A stretch of 64,000 bases of DNA from Hymenolepis diminuta (Eukaryota; Platyhelminthes; Cestoda; Cyclophyllidea; Hymenolepididae), in NCBI GenBank assembly GCA_900708905.1, contig CAADRB010000066.1:137550-201549 (forward strand), read 5' to 3'. The notes under the pieces are model-generated. The model did not search any database, was not told the origin of the DNA, and saw only the letters and a list, made by a program, of their open reading frames with translations. A program made the position numbers and the translations under genes. Positions 1 to 13,135 of the stretch are shown here, in pieces; position 1 is the stretch's first letter, and the number at the start of each line of letters is the position of its first letter.

Positions 1-846
1 CACCCTTTGCCTCTCCTCTTCGCGCGCTGTGATCATATGATCCACTCTAAAGACCGGGGCGCTGGTTCGGTAAATAGTATTGCTGGGCTGTAAACCAACT
101 TGCAACGGACGTATATGCTGATATGTACTGCGGTTAAAGGCAAGGTAAGATCTTTTTGATGTGATTGTTATTCTTTTTCCAATGTTTAATCATGGGAGGC
201 TCCTAAGCACGAGTGACAACAAAAGGAATGATAAGATAGACTCCGGCTTACAGAAACAAATAGTTAAGCTACAGTCTACAATATAGAAGGCAGAAATGGA
301 TCGGGGCAGAATATTTTCAGGAAAGGAGATATTAAGAGGGAGTAGACGGAACTAGAGGAAAGGCAAGAGCCCTGTTATTTGTAAATCAAAAAACGTCTCG
401 AGGTGAGCAATTTACATTTCGCAAGTGATTCCATGTGAGTTTTATCAATATGCGGGACATCTTGAGAGTTAGTGGATTGGCCTAGCAATACTTGATGGAC
501 ACCTAGATCACAGGACCTTAATTTCACAGCAATGCCAAATACTAATAGCAATGACTGCTCATATCTAATAGCAAAACAAATAATAAAATTGAATAAGCTT
601 TTGTTTCAATGCAAGTGGAAGGGAAGGGGAACGATAAATGTCAACAGTATTCAATAAAAACAGTATTAGCAGGATAATCAACAGCGTTTGCTGGGCATCA
701 ATGGCTCTACCACAGACACGGGAGTGTGCATTAATTAGATAAAAAATGAGATATGGAGAGAGATTGTGAGTTAGATGGGTATAAGCAAAGACAGTCAGGA
801 GAGATAGCCTTTGGAACCAGTCATCACATACCGAAATCGTTTTAAA
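1..846. other. 3' flank of eEF2K, no gene seen
   Basis: No recognisable protein-coding or RNA gene. The first 93 bases are open in frame 1 and a donor-like AAG/GTAAG occurs near 143-148, so the edge of a plus-strand exon cannot be excluded, but nothing identifiable is encoded. The rest is AT-rich sequence downstream of the eEF2K stop codon and probably includes its 3' UTR. Confidence 0.4.
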
Positions 847-3800
847 CTATTCGTCTCCGCCGCCTTCTTCCCCCTTGGCGTACGCCTCCTCGGCTAATTC
901 ATAATACTTCTCCGCAAGACGACCATTAGCCTCCTTAGTTGCAGCTTCTGCTGCCTCATTATAGAGATCGCCTATAATAAGGAACAAAAAACACGCAATT
1001 AGTTGATTTGGATTATACGGACAAAAATAATCGTATTTTTATTTGCATACTCTCTACCATTACCAGACTTGTTAAAAATCGGAACATAAAATAATGAGAA
1101 ACAAATTTGTTCACGTAAATATGTATTTAAATAAAACTTTTTATAGGAAAACTGATTTCAAGCTATTTACTCGATGAGCTTCAAAGGAACAGAATGGTTA
1201 ATTGCTTGAAATTTAAAAGTAACAGAAACAAAAGCAAGAATCAAAATTCTTCGTAAAAAAAACAATTCCGGTTCAAGTTGTATTAGATACAGAGCTTGGG
1301 CTAAATTAACTTGCCAATAGACAGCTTTGATAACTGAAGTGGCTCAACCACAAAACTTGATAAACTTCTGGAGCTTCAGTAGTAAGCTTTCTTCTACTAT
1401 CAGACAAACCGGAATTGCTTTTCAAACCATTTAATTTAAAAAATGCAGGTGGAAACCAGAAAATGGCGCGAATAACCACAAGGCAGTCTTCAAAGCCAAA
1501 CTTCAACCGCACGCTTATTAAGATCTAAAAACAAGAACCATCAAAGAGCATCGATCACTCTTCGAGATTTAGTGGAACCCCTACTTTTTAGGTCCGAAAT
1601 CTTCCACTTTCACTTTCCACAAAATTAGATATTAAATTTGCTTCTGTCAAAATCGTATTTCTGTGACTAGTGGATTGAAATTCGACCGCTTAACTACGGT
1701 TAAAATAAATCCAACGGTTTCCCACTTCTAAAAATTGGACTTTATAAATAAGCTCTATGTCCATTCCGTGCCTTTATTACAAGCTTAAAATAATCTGACG
1801 CCAGCTATCTGTCTCTAATTGTAAAACCCTTCAGCCCAAATATCTCTAATAACGATAAAGTAACGCGGATCTTTTAAGCTTATCTCGTTAGCAATGAAAA
1901 TCTTAAGTTCTGTGGAACATAACACCTGTTCTGTACACCAATTTTACAGGCCAATCTTATATACCACCTACTCTGATCCATTTGAAGAATAAGCCGATTA
2001 AATTCTCCTACTAAACTTTTGCAGTCTCACTTTCACTAATTTTTTTCAGTGATAGAGTACCGACTCTGTTGTGAGAACACGGCTCAACCGAGACTTACTT
2101 AATTGTGATTGACAACAGTATCACACTGAGAATCTGAGCCAGATTAGAAGTGATCGCTTAAAAATTTCTCACATTTTTAAACAATCCCTAACATGATGAG
2201 TTTCTCACGTAAATCGGAATAAAATTCTATCGAAGAAACTCAAAGGACTGATAAGCTCCCATTAGGTTTTCTCTTCATTAGACCCACGCTAACTACATCA
2301 ACACATCGCATTCAAGTAAAATAATGTTATTCAAGTCGTGATCACCTCCACAGAATTAGTCAGCCTGTAATGGACATTTGCATTGTGAGTCAATCCCAAC
2401 AGCTAAGTACCATTGCACTTCTCTCAGATTATGTCTAGGCACAAATCACAGGGTGACAAAATCTATCCAAGTTTAAGTGATGAGCATATCTTCCTCTGCC
2501 GCTAAAATAATTCCTGCTTTGTATAATTACTACTGAATTTGGTGAAAAAAAATATTTACAGCAAACCTAATTTCATTGTTAATTGACGAAGAAATAGCTG
2601 AAAATGATAAATACTCCAGCGAATACAGACCAGACCTCCAACCTGAACGCAATTTCACAAACAAACGGTCCACCATCAAATAAGAATAGTACGCCACTAT
2701 TTCCCCGAATGTCGTCCCCAATCATTGAATAAATCTCATGTTTTAAGAAGGCGTAATCATGAAAAGATACCTCAAGCCATCAGAAATCACGGTTTCGATA
2801 CCCATCAGCACACTTTTAGAGAAGAGCACGGTGAACCACACTGATTAAAATACCGGTCAAGGGAGGAATAGCAGAATGCGAATTTCACATTTGAGGCCTC
2901 AGTGTCCTCTACTCCCATGACATTTTTTTCACTAAATTCAGAGGATTTGATAGTATTATTTAATCACAGCTATGAATGTTGTTAAGACCGAACCCTAAAT
3001 TCCACACGGACCATAGAAATCATAATTTCAGTAAAATAAAAATGCGAAATTTCGTGGTAGTAGTGTCATGATTAGTGAAATGTGACTCATTGCCAAATAA
3101 AACACACAGCACGACCGACCGGGGAATCAGGACAGCTAACCTCCACAAACCCATAACATATGCGCGCAAAAATATATATATTAGTTTCAAAGACCCTTAA
3201 GAAATTTGATATTCATGTTCGCAGCAATTTAAACTAATTCATGATAATTATGTTAATCAATGACCTGGAACACTGTGGGGAACCCTAAGACGAGTCACGG
3301 ATCATACGACATAAAGTTGAGTCATTTAACATTCCCAGTTCATTAAAGGATAAAACCTCCCCAAGTCCATTTCAAGGAGAGACATATTCACAAATGTTAA
3401 AAAAATATGACTAAATTCACTGTAGAATAACCTCTTGAACACAAAAAAGAAACTGCTAATAAACCTTGACTTGGTTAAAGGAAGTTAACTTGAAGCGGTT
3501 CTGATGAGACGTCCGCATTCTAATACATCTCTTAATTACCAGAAATAATCTGTATGGGCAGCCATCCACGTCACTAGGCTTCGATCTCACGACTCCTGCC
3601 TTGCCAGACGTGAATGATAACTACTACCCCATTGACGCCTATTGAAGAGCAGTGTTTTTAAATGTCTACCATAGACTAGACCGGTTGCAATTTATGATAT
3701 TTGATATTCATGTTCGTGGTGCATGATCACTAATCTTGAAAGGGAAGCGCAAGGATTGGTAACCGACCATTTCTACCTTTGGGGATAATGGGGGAGGGGG

Positions 3801-6800
3801 GGGGGGCTTAATGAAAAATGTTTAGGGGATTTAAGACCCTTAAAGCCTATAGGGAACAAACAAACTTCTCAACTACTTATGTGAATAACGTTTATTCAGG
3901 ATGTGCTATAAGACTTATTAAACCGCACCATAAAACACGGCCTAAGTATGAGCCATTCATCAGTTGAAGTTTAGCCATTAAGAGGTCATAGGGGGCTCAA
4001 TATTCGTCACCTACCTTAAGAGAATAGGGAAAGAGAAAAGAGGGCTTGGCTTAAAGATTCACAAATATGCGCATGTAATGTGTACTCAATGAACCAACTG
4101 CACTGGAAACACGGAAATGATACCAACTCATTAAGAAAGAAACACAATTAGAGAACGAAAGATAAATACACACTAAGCTCCAAAAAAAATTACACCTTTT
4201 GAAGACAATACACCATCTACCTAATTCTAAAACATTCCTTCGAATCCTCAACACAACCCTCAAATGATTACTTACCAGCTATATTAAGATCAGCTTTGAG
4301 TCCATGCCCTCCAACTTCATACATCTCCGCCATACGTGCCAGTAATCTATGAACCGGTGACAAATCCTCGGCCGAGTCGTATCGACCCTCCGCGTCACAC
4401 CCTTCATCGGCATCACCAGACCCCCCTCCAGGGACCGCAATACCTGCATTTTCGATCGCCTTGCGATACCACTTTATTGCCTCATCCCAGGGGTGATTTG
4501 CGTAGTCCTTAGGCAAGGGGAATCCCCGATGAGATGAAAGGAGCACCAAAAAATCATCCACGGGGGTCGACCTAAGATTCAACGCCCCACGAATAGTTGC
4601 CCGATCGAATACTGGAGGATTATCTGACCCAGTGCCACCGAATATTACTGAGGCATCCATATAGCGCGCAAGAAGAATCATACATCTCCTATCTCCTCCT
4701 ATTGAACACCTCCAAAGGTATTCAACACCCATATTGAGATGTTCATCTGTTGGCCTGATGGGGCAATCAGAGAGTATGGAAGTGGGAAGACCGAGATAGT
4801 AGTTGGCCATGATAGTGAGTGCCTCTAGACATCCCAGTTGAGCCGCAATCCGCTCATGGAATAATACCGATTCCCAATCAATAGAGCTGGCCGAATCTGT
4901 ATCATGGTGTTCATGGTTTTCATCGAAGCCATCTATAGACAAACCACCGAGTCCATTAGTAGACCATCCACCATTTGCCTTCCTTGAGAACCTTCCAGCT
5001 TCATGCATACTCGCTAATACATGGTGTAGCTGACCTAGGATGGATTGGCCAATCTCCTGATCTAGATTCGAGGGATGAGCTGCAGAGGAGGGCTTATGGG
5101 TTTCGTGAATATTTTGATGGAAAAGCGATGATCCCACCTCATTGTCAACATCCGAAGACTCGCTGATGGTACGTGGACGTCTTACACGCGGTTGTAATGG
5201 ACGTGATGGAACAGCGGAGAAACCAGATGTCTCGTCATCAAAGCTGAAGCCAGAGTCCCAGTCGTTGGCTGTGTCTGGAGGACAAGGGGAGTCGGTGTCC
5301 ACGCCTTCTGTGCTACTGGACAGACGTCTATTGGGACTCACCAGAGCCTTTGAACCAGCTGAAGAGGTCGTACTGCAACCCGCAGTAGCACTGTAAGTTC
5401 GAAATCGACGTGGAACAAGGCGAAATTCCTCCTCTTTCGATACAGTGGGCCCATATAGATGCTTTGCGCTGGAACGATAGCAGGTAGAGAGGGAAGGGCA
5501 CTGGGAAAAGGCCAAAGGAATCATGCCGTATGAGAGGGAGCGTTTTCGATGTTGAAGGGGCATGGCGTTGTCACTGTCAGTCAGAGAAGAAGCCAGAGAG
5601 TGATCGTTGGCCTTCAATTGCTAATAGTTGGAATGCGAAAAAGATCGAGACTAAATAAAGTTCCTGCTTGACTTCGACGATTTCAAAGCTTCATTACAGA
5701 CAAATAGTTCAACAATCTATCTATTCTAAATCCTAACTAACCTACCTCTAACGTATATTCATCCGGATTTTGAATCACCGTTTTTCCTTTGACCCATTCA
5801 CCTTCCAGTGTTATTTAACTCCCAAATAATAAGTCTTTCCCTACTCTACCTAATACTCCCCACGAATCAAATGTTCCATTTGTTCTCTAATACTATGAAT
5901 AAGCACGTCGCATTCTCTGCCTTTTTGTTATCTTGTTTTTGGTATTACGGCATTAATTTAACAGAAGTTAATGACTTATAAGTTATAAGCTTTTCGATAT
6001 AAGCTATCCAATATGTTAAGTAACTCTATCCTACTCAAGACTTTATTTTCCCCTACTGTTATTTAACTCTCCCCTCTCTCTGCTCTCTCCAAACACAAGT
6101 ATTTGCGTCCCACATTCACTGCCTTCTTCCTATCCTGTTTGTGTTGAAGAATGTAAAGGGTAGATGGACCGAAATTTGGGTGGTTTCTCAATCATAATTT
6201 GACTGCCGATAAATTCTCCAGGGCAATCTTATTAGATACTCACCGGAAGACCATCAGAAGCTTCAAAAATCTCCTCGGAATTCTCCTCATCATCATCGAA
6301 TCGGTTTTCCTCATCGATCACTTCCCCATCATAGAGCGCTTTGACCTCATTTTCCGAAAGGTCAAAGGGCTTCAGTTGGAGGACTTCACAGAGAGGGTTA
6401 CAGCGGTGGGAGTGGAAGAAAAGTGCCATGCCTCTGAGACCTAGATTACCGTCGTTGTAACCCAGACCATCGGATGTATGGATCTGAGGATCAGTGTAGA
6501 GATCACCGACTCCTTGAATGTCCACCACTAATAGACGATGACCGGAGTGTTCAAAAGTAAAATGGCTGAAGGCCTATAAAGTAGATAGGAAAAAACATAT
6601 TTCAAGTTATCTCACAGCACAAAGGAAATCATTCTTTTAGAAAAGGTAAGGTAGCCGGAAAAAGCAGGTTTCTTTTGACAAACGAAAAATATTATAATAA
6701 GGCATATTAAAAAGAGAAAACGGCAAACATGTTTCCTGTTATATCAAATGGGTTGGAACCGATTTATGAAATTTATGTCGGATGAATGCGGACGTTTATT

Positions 6801-8996
6801 CATAAAAACCGGTATTTAGAGCAATTTTTCACCCCACAACCTTTTAAACCAAACTCCAGTTGAACTTAGCAGTCACAAATACCTCAAGCGTTAGGATTCA
6901 GGCAAACGAGACAGGTCGAACAAAAGAGAAAATTTTTAACTTTCGTACCTTATCTTCATTACAAAAATAAGATTTAGATCATAAATTAATATTTATAGCA
7001 CACCTGTGGGGTATTGCGAGGTTTATCATCGACGTAACCAGAGTTTGAGTTGTACTTTCGATATTCACCATCCATATAGCGCTCGATGTGATAAAACAGC
7101 GAAGAGGAGTTTTTGGATTTCGGTGAAGGATTATTTATCAACGTGATGGATCCTCGACGTTTGGAGTCAGAGGGACTATCGGGAGCGTTGGGTAAAATCT
7201 CGATTACAGACATTTGGAACACATCGACCTGAAAGAGATGAAGGATCAAACTATGATTAGAAATTAAGAGGTCACTATGCTCATGTAAGTTACGGATCGC
7301 CGATTCGACTGCAAAAACCAAACGCCAAAAAAATGAACAGCAGAACGAAAACTATTCTTAAGAGAAGCTCCAGGATGCTACGCCAAACAAAATGAGTGTC
7401 AAAAACACTTTCAGGGGGTTTGAACTTTAGCAAGTTGAGAAATTGAATCAACTATGGAATGAAAATGGAAGAAATCTAATCAAGCATTTTCGTTGCACTT
7501 GAGAGAAACTCACAATCCTCATCTTTCATTCACTGAATTATCAATTATTATTACAGTTACCTGGATATGTAAGACCACCTCTGGAGAAGCCGTCGCTGCA
7601 ATTATTGCCTAAATTGGCGGGCAATCATTTATCACCTATTCCAGTCCATATAAGTAAATTTATCCTGCTCATAGAAAGCCGTTGTTTAAACTATAAGTCG
7701 CCTCTTTTCTTCACCCTTGATTATGAGCAGCCATAGCTTTAATAAAGCGCAATTGAGAAGTTATAAAAGGAATGTCTTTAGCCCACCAGTGATAAATCAT
7801 CGAAAAAGCAACTTCCTTCAGACTACTAATTACTAAGACCTAAAAGACAGAAGCATAATATTAAATCACTCTTGAATGGGAATTTTATTACATTAGTTGC
7901 ATGTTCTGGAGCAAATAAACCCTGGGAAATTTAAAGAATAGTAAAGTACCAAAACGCACTAAATATTAAAGGAAATTTCCAACTACAGACGCGACTAATC
8001 CTAACAAATAGAAGAGCTTATACACTGATATTTTAATCCATAAAAAACAGAAGGGCAAAAATTCCAACCACATGCAGCTTGTAAGTTTGAGTCAACTTTG
8101 GTAAAACTTGGGCAATATGAATATCGGTGGAAAAAACATACGAAAACCTCATAGATAAGAGATATAAAATGACCCATACCAACTATTCGGGAAAAAATAT
8201 TACAAATATTACAGTAATACAAAGAGAGTGAAATGGATACATGCATCACCTAATCTGACTAGTATCATGGGTATTTGGTAACAAATTCAAAAATTAAATT
8301 TAGATAAAAAATACCTTTTTAGGTGGGTCCTGTTTATTGAAGGCTTCAGCCCATAATTTTGCTTCCATTTGAAGGCGAACATCGTCCATATAGACAGAGC
8401 TATTAACCGGGGAGATGTATCGCTTAGCGACGTAATTTGATGCTGCACTCCAGTCACCATTGTCCGGAGCTTTCTTTCTGTAGAAAAAAATTTCTTAATA
8501 AGAGATTAATGATGTTGTATGCGTAAAATGCACTAATATGTTAAAAGTGACATGAAACACTGACTTCGTATAATAAATGGGAATTTACAATCTGAAACAT
8601 TCCCGCATTGCTCCACGATTGAAGGGTTTATCCTCCACCTTGACCAAGATGTTATCTTTGATCCATTTCTTTTTAAGGGCACTATAACGATGACGCACAG
8701 CTGCTAGAGTTGGAGTTGATTTCAAATCGAAATCTCTCCAAGGATCTAGCTTGTCAGCTTCTTTGAGAACTTTCCTCACGGCATTGTGCCATAATTTGGC
8801 TCCTTAGAATTTAAGAAAGAAAAACAAGTTGAAAATCAATAAATCCTCAAATACAAAAAAATGTAGTTTATTTACCTGGAGAACCTGCGATTTCATGTTC
8901 CCCACGGCAACCTTTTATTGCCAACGAAGTCGTGTTCAAGGCCTTTACTTTTTGGACTCGAAAAGAAGTGGAATTTGATACATCATTAGTTTCCAT
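847..8996 (-). CDS. EEF2K: eukaryotic elongation factor 2 kinase (alpha-kinase family), 7 exons, complete
   Basis: Cytosolic calmodulin-dependent atypical kinase that phosphorylates eEF2 and slows translation elongation. Exons (minus strand): 8876-8996, 8589-8802, 8315-8477, 7004-7228, 6244-6573, 4276-5620, 847-971. All joins are GT-AG and in phase, giving 840 codons (human about 725). Order: a calmodulin-binding-type helix with LWHNAV near residues 44-49; the alpha-kinase domain with GAMRECFR near 104, catalytic lysine in NYVAKRYI (K130), DIQGVGDLYTDPQIHT (259-274), DGNLGLRGMALFF, and the zinc ligands H297, C299 and C303 in HRCNPLC. A Ser/Thr-rich acidic linker (about 352-570) follows, then C-terminal SEL1/TPR-like helices ending in DLYNEAAEAA and EKYYELAEEAY, typical of the family. 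The start ATG at 8996 is the only in-frame Met of exon 1. The last intron (972-4275) is 3.3 kb and carries a SINE and a G-tract. The extra length lies in the linker. Confidence 0.96.
3552..3648 (-). repeat. tRNA-derived SINE-like repeat, copy S1
   Basis: Read on the minus strand, an A-box-like segment (ATGGGGTAGTAGTTA) is followed about 30 bases later by a B-box-like GTGAGATCGAAGCC and then a shared tail GTGACGTGGATGGC. Copies at about 45395-45485 and 54645-54740 share this order and orientation. It lies in the last intron of eEF2K. The pol III box layout suggests a tRNA-derived SINE head rather than a working tRNA, because arm pairing is not preserved. Confidence 0.6.
3781..3806 (+). repeat. 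G-tract (potential G-quadruplex)
   Basis: Runs of four, five and eleven G's occur within 26 bases, isolated in AT-rich intron sequence of eEF2K. On the transcribed (minus) strand of the gene this is a C-rich run. Confidence 0.7.
7556..7745 (+). repeat. dispersed repeat family C, copy C1
   Basis: Shares a spaced backbone with 58896-59110 and 60686-60855: TGGATATG.AAGACCACC, CCAATCATTTATC, ATATCCAG, ATTTAT..T..T, AACCGT, then a GCAG/GTTG..GCTTTA segment. It is diverged and lies in an intron of eEF2K. No coding content was seen, and the element class is unknown. Confidence 0.5.
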
Positions 8997-10400
8997 TTAG
9001 AGTTTGAATAGTATTGGTTTTGAAGCAGTAAACGTAAATTAAACATGGATCGGATACGTAGGCTCGTCACAAATCGCCTTTTAATCACTCCTGATTATCT
9101 GGTTGCTCAAGAGTGATAATAAAATAAATACGAGAGAGTCGTAATTAATTGCTTGAATAAACTATGTAAACTTGAAAAGAACAAAGCGTCAGTGCAACAG
9201 GCTAAGTTCGTACCGTAGCTCGATTTATTAAGCCGCTATTGGGTGCAAAACAAATAGGACCAAAGACCTTGAATTTAATGTACCTTAGTAACATTGATAC
9301 ATTAAAACATGTTTCATTCAAAATACAAAATAACATTTTAATTATAATATCTTACTTTTTACACAATTTGGCGTCTAAAACTCTAATATTAATTGAATTT
9401 CTGCAATTTATTTTGTTAGATTTTATTTTTTGTCAGAAGTGATATTTTTCGAGTCTATTAGAAAAACTGCAACTATCACAACTTGGGTGCAGGAGTGCTT
9501 AGAATTTCAAATTTCTCCTGAATTGACATGGTGATAAGTCAAAATTTTGTGATCGAATTTTAAATTACCTGAAACTAATTCAGCTCGTGCTTCGAGAGGC
9601 CACTACACAGTATGATTATTAAATACGTTAATATAGTACGCATCAAAGTCCACCATATCGATATTGCTCTACACCCATTCTTGGACTCTCCTTACCTTAC
9701 AATTAATGCAAATTTGCTAAGAATTTTCGGTAGATCAGCATACACATTTGGATGGATAACCTACATATTTTGTGGCGGGATAAATGAAAAAATTTTTATA
9801 ACTTCAATCACTTTATTAGCATTGAACAAATCTGTCAATAATATTTTTTTTCAGTTGCGCTACGCTTTGCAGATATAAAAAAATCTGGTAATAAGATGTC
9901 AGCAGCATCATCCTTATTAGGTGACCCAGTCGTGCGCACAGACACCAATAACCACTCAGAGATTGAACCTGACTGACCACACACTAAGAAATAATTGTTT
10001 ATATGAATAAAATTTTATGCGATATAATGGGGCGATTTCCCGATCACCTCCGAACCGTTTTTTAGTGATATGAGCGGCTTGAAATATGTGGAGACGGTTC
10101 ATATGATATCAATCAGATATATAATTCAGACATTAGAAAGTAATATTTTCCCCGAAATAATTCTCGTATTCAAGATTCTTTATTTTCTACCTTTTAATTC
10201 CTGCTTCTTTTAATTCCCTTTTTATTCGAACAAATTTATTTACCTTACGACTGTAAATGACGCATAATATAAGTCGACCTGTCAATACGAAAACTTGTGT
10301 CGTATTTTAACATAGCGGCTTGGGTCGTTTTTTATCTTGGTGTCTCAAGATTCACGATATAAAGCAGCCTTCGTCTCAGTAGGGACCATATAAGCGCGCT
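8997..10400. other. AT-rich spacer 5' of eEF2K, no gene supported
   Basis: Contains the presumed promoter of eEF2K immediately right of 8996. Open frames at 9239-9442 and 9612-9878 are AT-rich with leucine/isoleucine/phenylalanine-biased translations and no recognisable domain, so they were not called. Confidence 0.4.
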
Positions 10401-10604
10401 TCAGATAACACTTTGTGGAGACTTGAGGTTGTTTAGATAGTCGCATTTCTCCAACCTAAAAGAGTAAACGAACATTCTTAATGCTAATAAAAACGCCAAT
10501 ATGTAAAATATCAAACTGAAAACTAAGCAAACATTGTTAATGATAAGCAAAACAGGTATACCAGAGATCAAGCCAATAGTGTTAACGGTATTCAACAGAA
10601 CCAA
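10401..10604 (-). CDS. possible terminal exon encoding two hydrophobic segments, unidentified
   Basis: An open frame of about 67 codons ends in TGA at 10401. It encodes two hydrophobic stretches (from VLLIINNVCLVFSLIFYILAFL onward) followed by a polar basic tail ending in KSPQSVI. No in-frame ATG opens it, and an AG just upstream (near 10605) could be an acceptor, so it could be a last exon of a membrane-protein gene or a chance AT-rich frame. I do not recognise it and no partner exon was found. Confidence 0.2.
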   Translation of the reverse strand: MVLLNTVNTIGLISGIPVLLIINNVCLVFSLIFYILAFLLALRMFVYSFRLEKCDYLNNLKSPQSVI

Positions 10605-10831
10605 ATACTTATATACATAATATTATATTACACTATATGTTAAATTTATATTATAAGAGTAAAAAACACTTTTGACAGTAAGTAAAATAACCGTCTTATT
10701 ACAAAAATACCAAGCAAACATTTTTAACGGTTGCAGCAAATTGTAAGAACCGAGGTCACCAATTTAGGAGTTACTAAATTGTAGGAACTAATGAATCAGA
10801 TCTTGATTGTAGAAGTTATGGCTATAACCAA

Positions 10832-10889
10832 CAGCTACAACAGTTTTAGAGCAGAACACCAAGAGCTTACTGGGCCAAAATATGATAGG
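10832..10889 (+). repeat. dispersed repeat family E, copy E1
   Basis: Shares about 58 bp with 25260-25320, including GAGCAGAACACCAAGAG and CCAAAATAT. A 70-codon open frame across it (10791-11003) is therefore repeat-derived and not called as a gene. Confidence 0.55.
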
Positions 10890-11027
10890 TATACAAAATT
10901 GCTCGTTACTCATCAATCTCTTGAATCAAATTCTAACGCCAAACGATATCCACACAAATGTGTAGATTTTCGGAATACTGAATGGACTACTTATTTCTGT
11001 TAATTGCATTTAAATGATAAAAAACTA

Positions 11028-11362
11028 CTGTAATAACGTTAAGAGATCTATCAGGGCCACATCGATCGATTAGAAGGAATAAGTCAAATCACTCATGTCC
11101 CCAGATCAGTTCGGAGGTGGCAGGCAAGCCACTCCAGTTTGTTAATTAGTAAATTACGTTTGTAAACAAAACATTTCTTTGCTAGACGTCAGTCATGTCT
11201 CGTTGTCGATGTTTCGGCTTCATGATCGTCTTCTGTTTAGGTATCTATGTACAAACAAGCAAACACACAGCGGGACCACCTGTGGACACTATAATGGAGA
11301 TATTACCGCCAGTCAATCATTTCTAATTGCCAGGTGTTGATAGACATCTGCTGGCTATAGCA
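11028..11362 (+). repeat. dispersed repeat family A, copy A1 (about 335 bp)
   Basis: Very similar to 16308-16625 (A2) and more distantly to about 24455-24735 (A3) and, inverted, about 12915-13135 (A4). Shared blocks include CTGTAATAACGT, CCAGATCAGTT.GGAGGTGGCA, TAGACGTCAGTCATGTCTCG, CACACAGCGGGACC, CCTGTGGACACTATA and GCCAGTCAATCATTTCTAAT. No long open frame is present. It is an uncharacterised medium-length interspersed repeat. Confidence 0.8.
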
Positions 11363-11978
11363 ACTATTCTAGGAGATTATTTTTAGAAAACACGTACTAT
11401 CTATCTAAGCACAAAATATGCACCATAACCGAATCATTCGACATATTTCATTTGATCAAATAAATCTGGTAAGATAATACTCGTATCGAACTGTGACTTG
11501 GACAGCGAAGCCTTCAACGCCGCATCGGGAAACTTTGTCATTAAAAGTAGAAAATAAAAATTGTAATGAGCATCAACCTGTTCTCTAAAAGGTTACTAAG
11601 TTGTGTGTTGAGGAATAAATTCGAATGCAAATATATAAACTTTACACTGTTTATTGGATGAATATTTACATTAATTTGTTCTCCTAATCGTGTAGATCTA
11701 AGTTACTCTCCAATAGTCAAAACAACACATCCGGAACCGCCCAATTTAAGACGACATTTGTGTTTGTAAAATCACGTGTACAGATTAATGATAACCTAAA
11801 CAAACCTGATAAATGGTGAACTAAAACAAAATATTGAAGCAAGTGATTTTGCAGAGAATATAATTTATTCTAATAAAATAATTAAAATGATATGGAAATA
11901 AAATTTAATTCTTAGTTGTGGTTAACTTTTAATTTTAATACAACAAAAGCATTAATTCTGACTAATTGATGTCATTCA

Positions 11979-12430
11979 TTATTCGATTTTGTCTGTGAGA
12001 ATCTCCACATCTTGATCCAGATAATATAATTTTACTGTTAACCAAAACTGACCTTTATCTAATAAATCTTTTACTTTAATATTCTGTATTTGCAGCCCAA
12101 AACCCTTTGCAGATAACTTAATGATATTTTTATGTGCTCCCAGTAGTGAAAAATGAGGTGAAACTAAAAAGAATTTCCATACAACTGGTTTATCCCAATC
12201 ATATATGATTAGTTCTTCTTCCAATCGCCTTCTGATAATAATATTCACAACGTATTTTATTAGTCCTTGATAATTTTAATTCATAAATTACTGATTATGC
12301 GATCTCTCTCCTGGTATGAAACCGATGCTTAGGTTCCTTAAGTAATTATCTTGATTACAAATACAGAGCCAGATATCAGAATATGTCTTGCGTTTTAAAT
12401 TTTTCTCTTTATACTCTGAACCATTTACAA
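11979..12430 (-). CDS. probable 3' end of a small unidentified gene, at least 2 exons
   Basis: Last exon 11979-12231 (84 codons, stop TAA) joins in phase across a 60-nt GT-AG intron (12232-12291) to an upstream open segment starting at 12292 and open to about 12455. The combined C-terminal region is about 120 residues, with normal composition for a folded soluble domain: motifs YSDIWLCICNQDN, SIGFIPGE, EELIIYDWDKPVVWKFFLVS, LGAHKNIIKLSAKGFG and FWLTVKLYYLDQDVE. A candidate polyadenylation signal (AATAAA, minus) lies near 11865. The 5' part is missing. An ATG at about 13887 (minus) opens 22 codons to a GT and could be a first exon, but the link is not shown. I recognise no family. It sits between repeats A1 and A4, so derivation from a mobile element is possible. 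Confidence 0.45.
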
Positions 12431-12914
12431 TCGCAATGTTCGTAACAGAAGGGAATTAAATAAACCGGAATTAAAAAGGCGGAAAACAGAAGGCACTAAA
12501 ATAAATAATAAATTTTTGGAGAAAATATTGCTTTATTCCATGTGACAGATTTAAATTAGAGTGAAATAAATGGCTGTAAATTATATTTTACACTAATTTC
12601 AAATATACATGATGTGCAAAGGCCATAGTCTATAATAATAATTAATGAACATATATTTTTTGTGTTCTGGGTTCTAAAGGAATTTATAGGATTTTGGGTT
12701 CATGTTGTGAGAAAAATATGTATATTATATACTGTTTGTTTTTTATCTGCTACTTATGCTTTTTAAACTAATGTGTTAACTGCTCTGAAAATGAAACAAG
12801 TGACGTGCTTGTCTGCAAAGTTAGAGGCCACGGGTTTGAAGTCATTTGGTGTACTTCATATGACCAGAATAACCAATCCCATTGGTAATTCTGACGCTGG
12901 TTGATTAATAATAT

Positions 12915-13135
12915 GTCTGTTTCTAGTAGCAGATGTCAATTAATATCTGCTGATAGGAAATGCTAAGTTGTCAATGACAGTATCTACATGGAGTCCAGAA
13001 GTGTGTATTTGCTCGTAGATTCCTAACAGTCATCACGCGGTGAGATTGACGATCAAATATGACATATCCTCCACGAAGAAACATTTGTATATAAACCCAA
13101 AATTGGAGCGGCTTACCGGTTACCTCCATACTACT
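12915..13135 (-). repeat. dispersed repeat family A, copy A4 (inverted, diverged)
   Basis: The reverse complement aligns with A1/A2: GGAGGTAACCGGTAAGCC, GGTTTATATACAAATGTTTCTTCGT, CGCGTGATGACTGTTAGGAATCTACG, ACACTTCTGG, GACATCTGCT. It is the only copy on the minus strand. Confidence 0.6.

Noticed and set aside
4975..5396. Plus-strand open frames over the eEF2K linker exon
   Set aside because: They are antisense shadows of the large minus-strand exon 4276-5620, which has clear family content.
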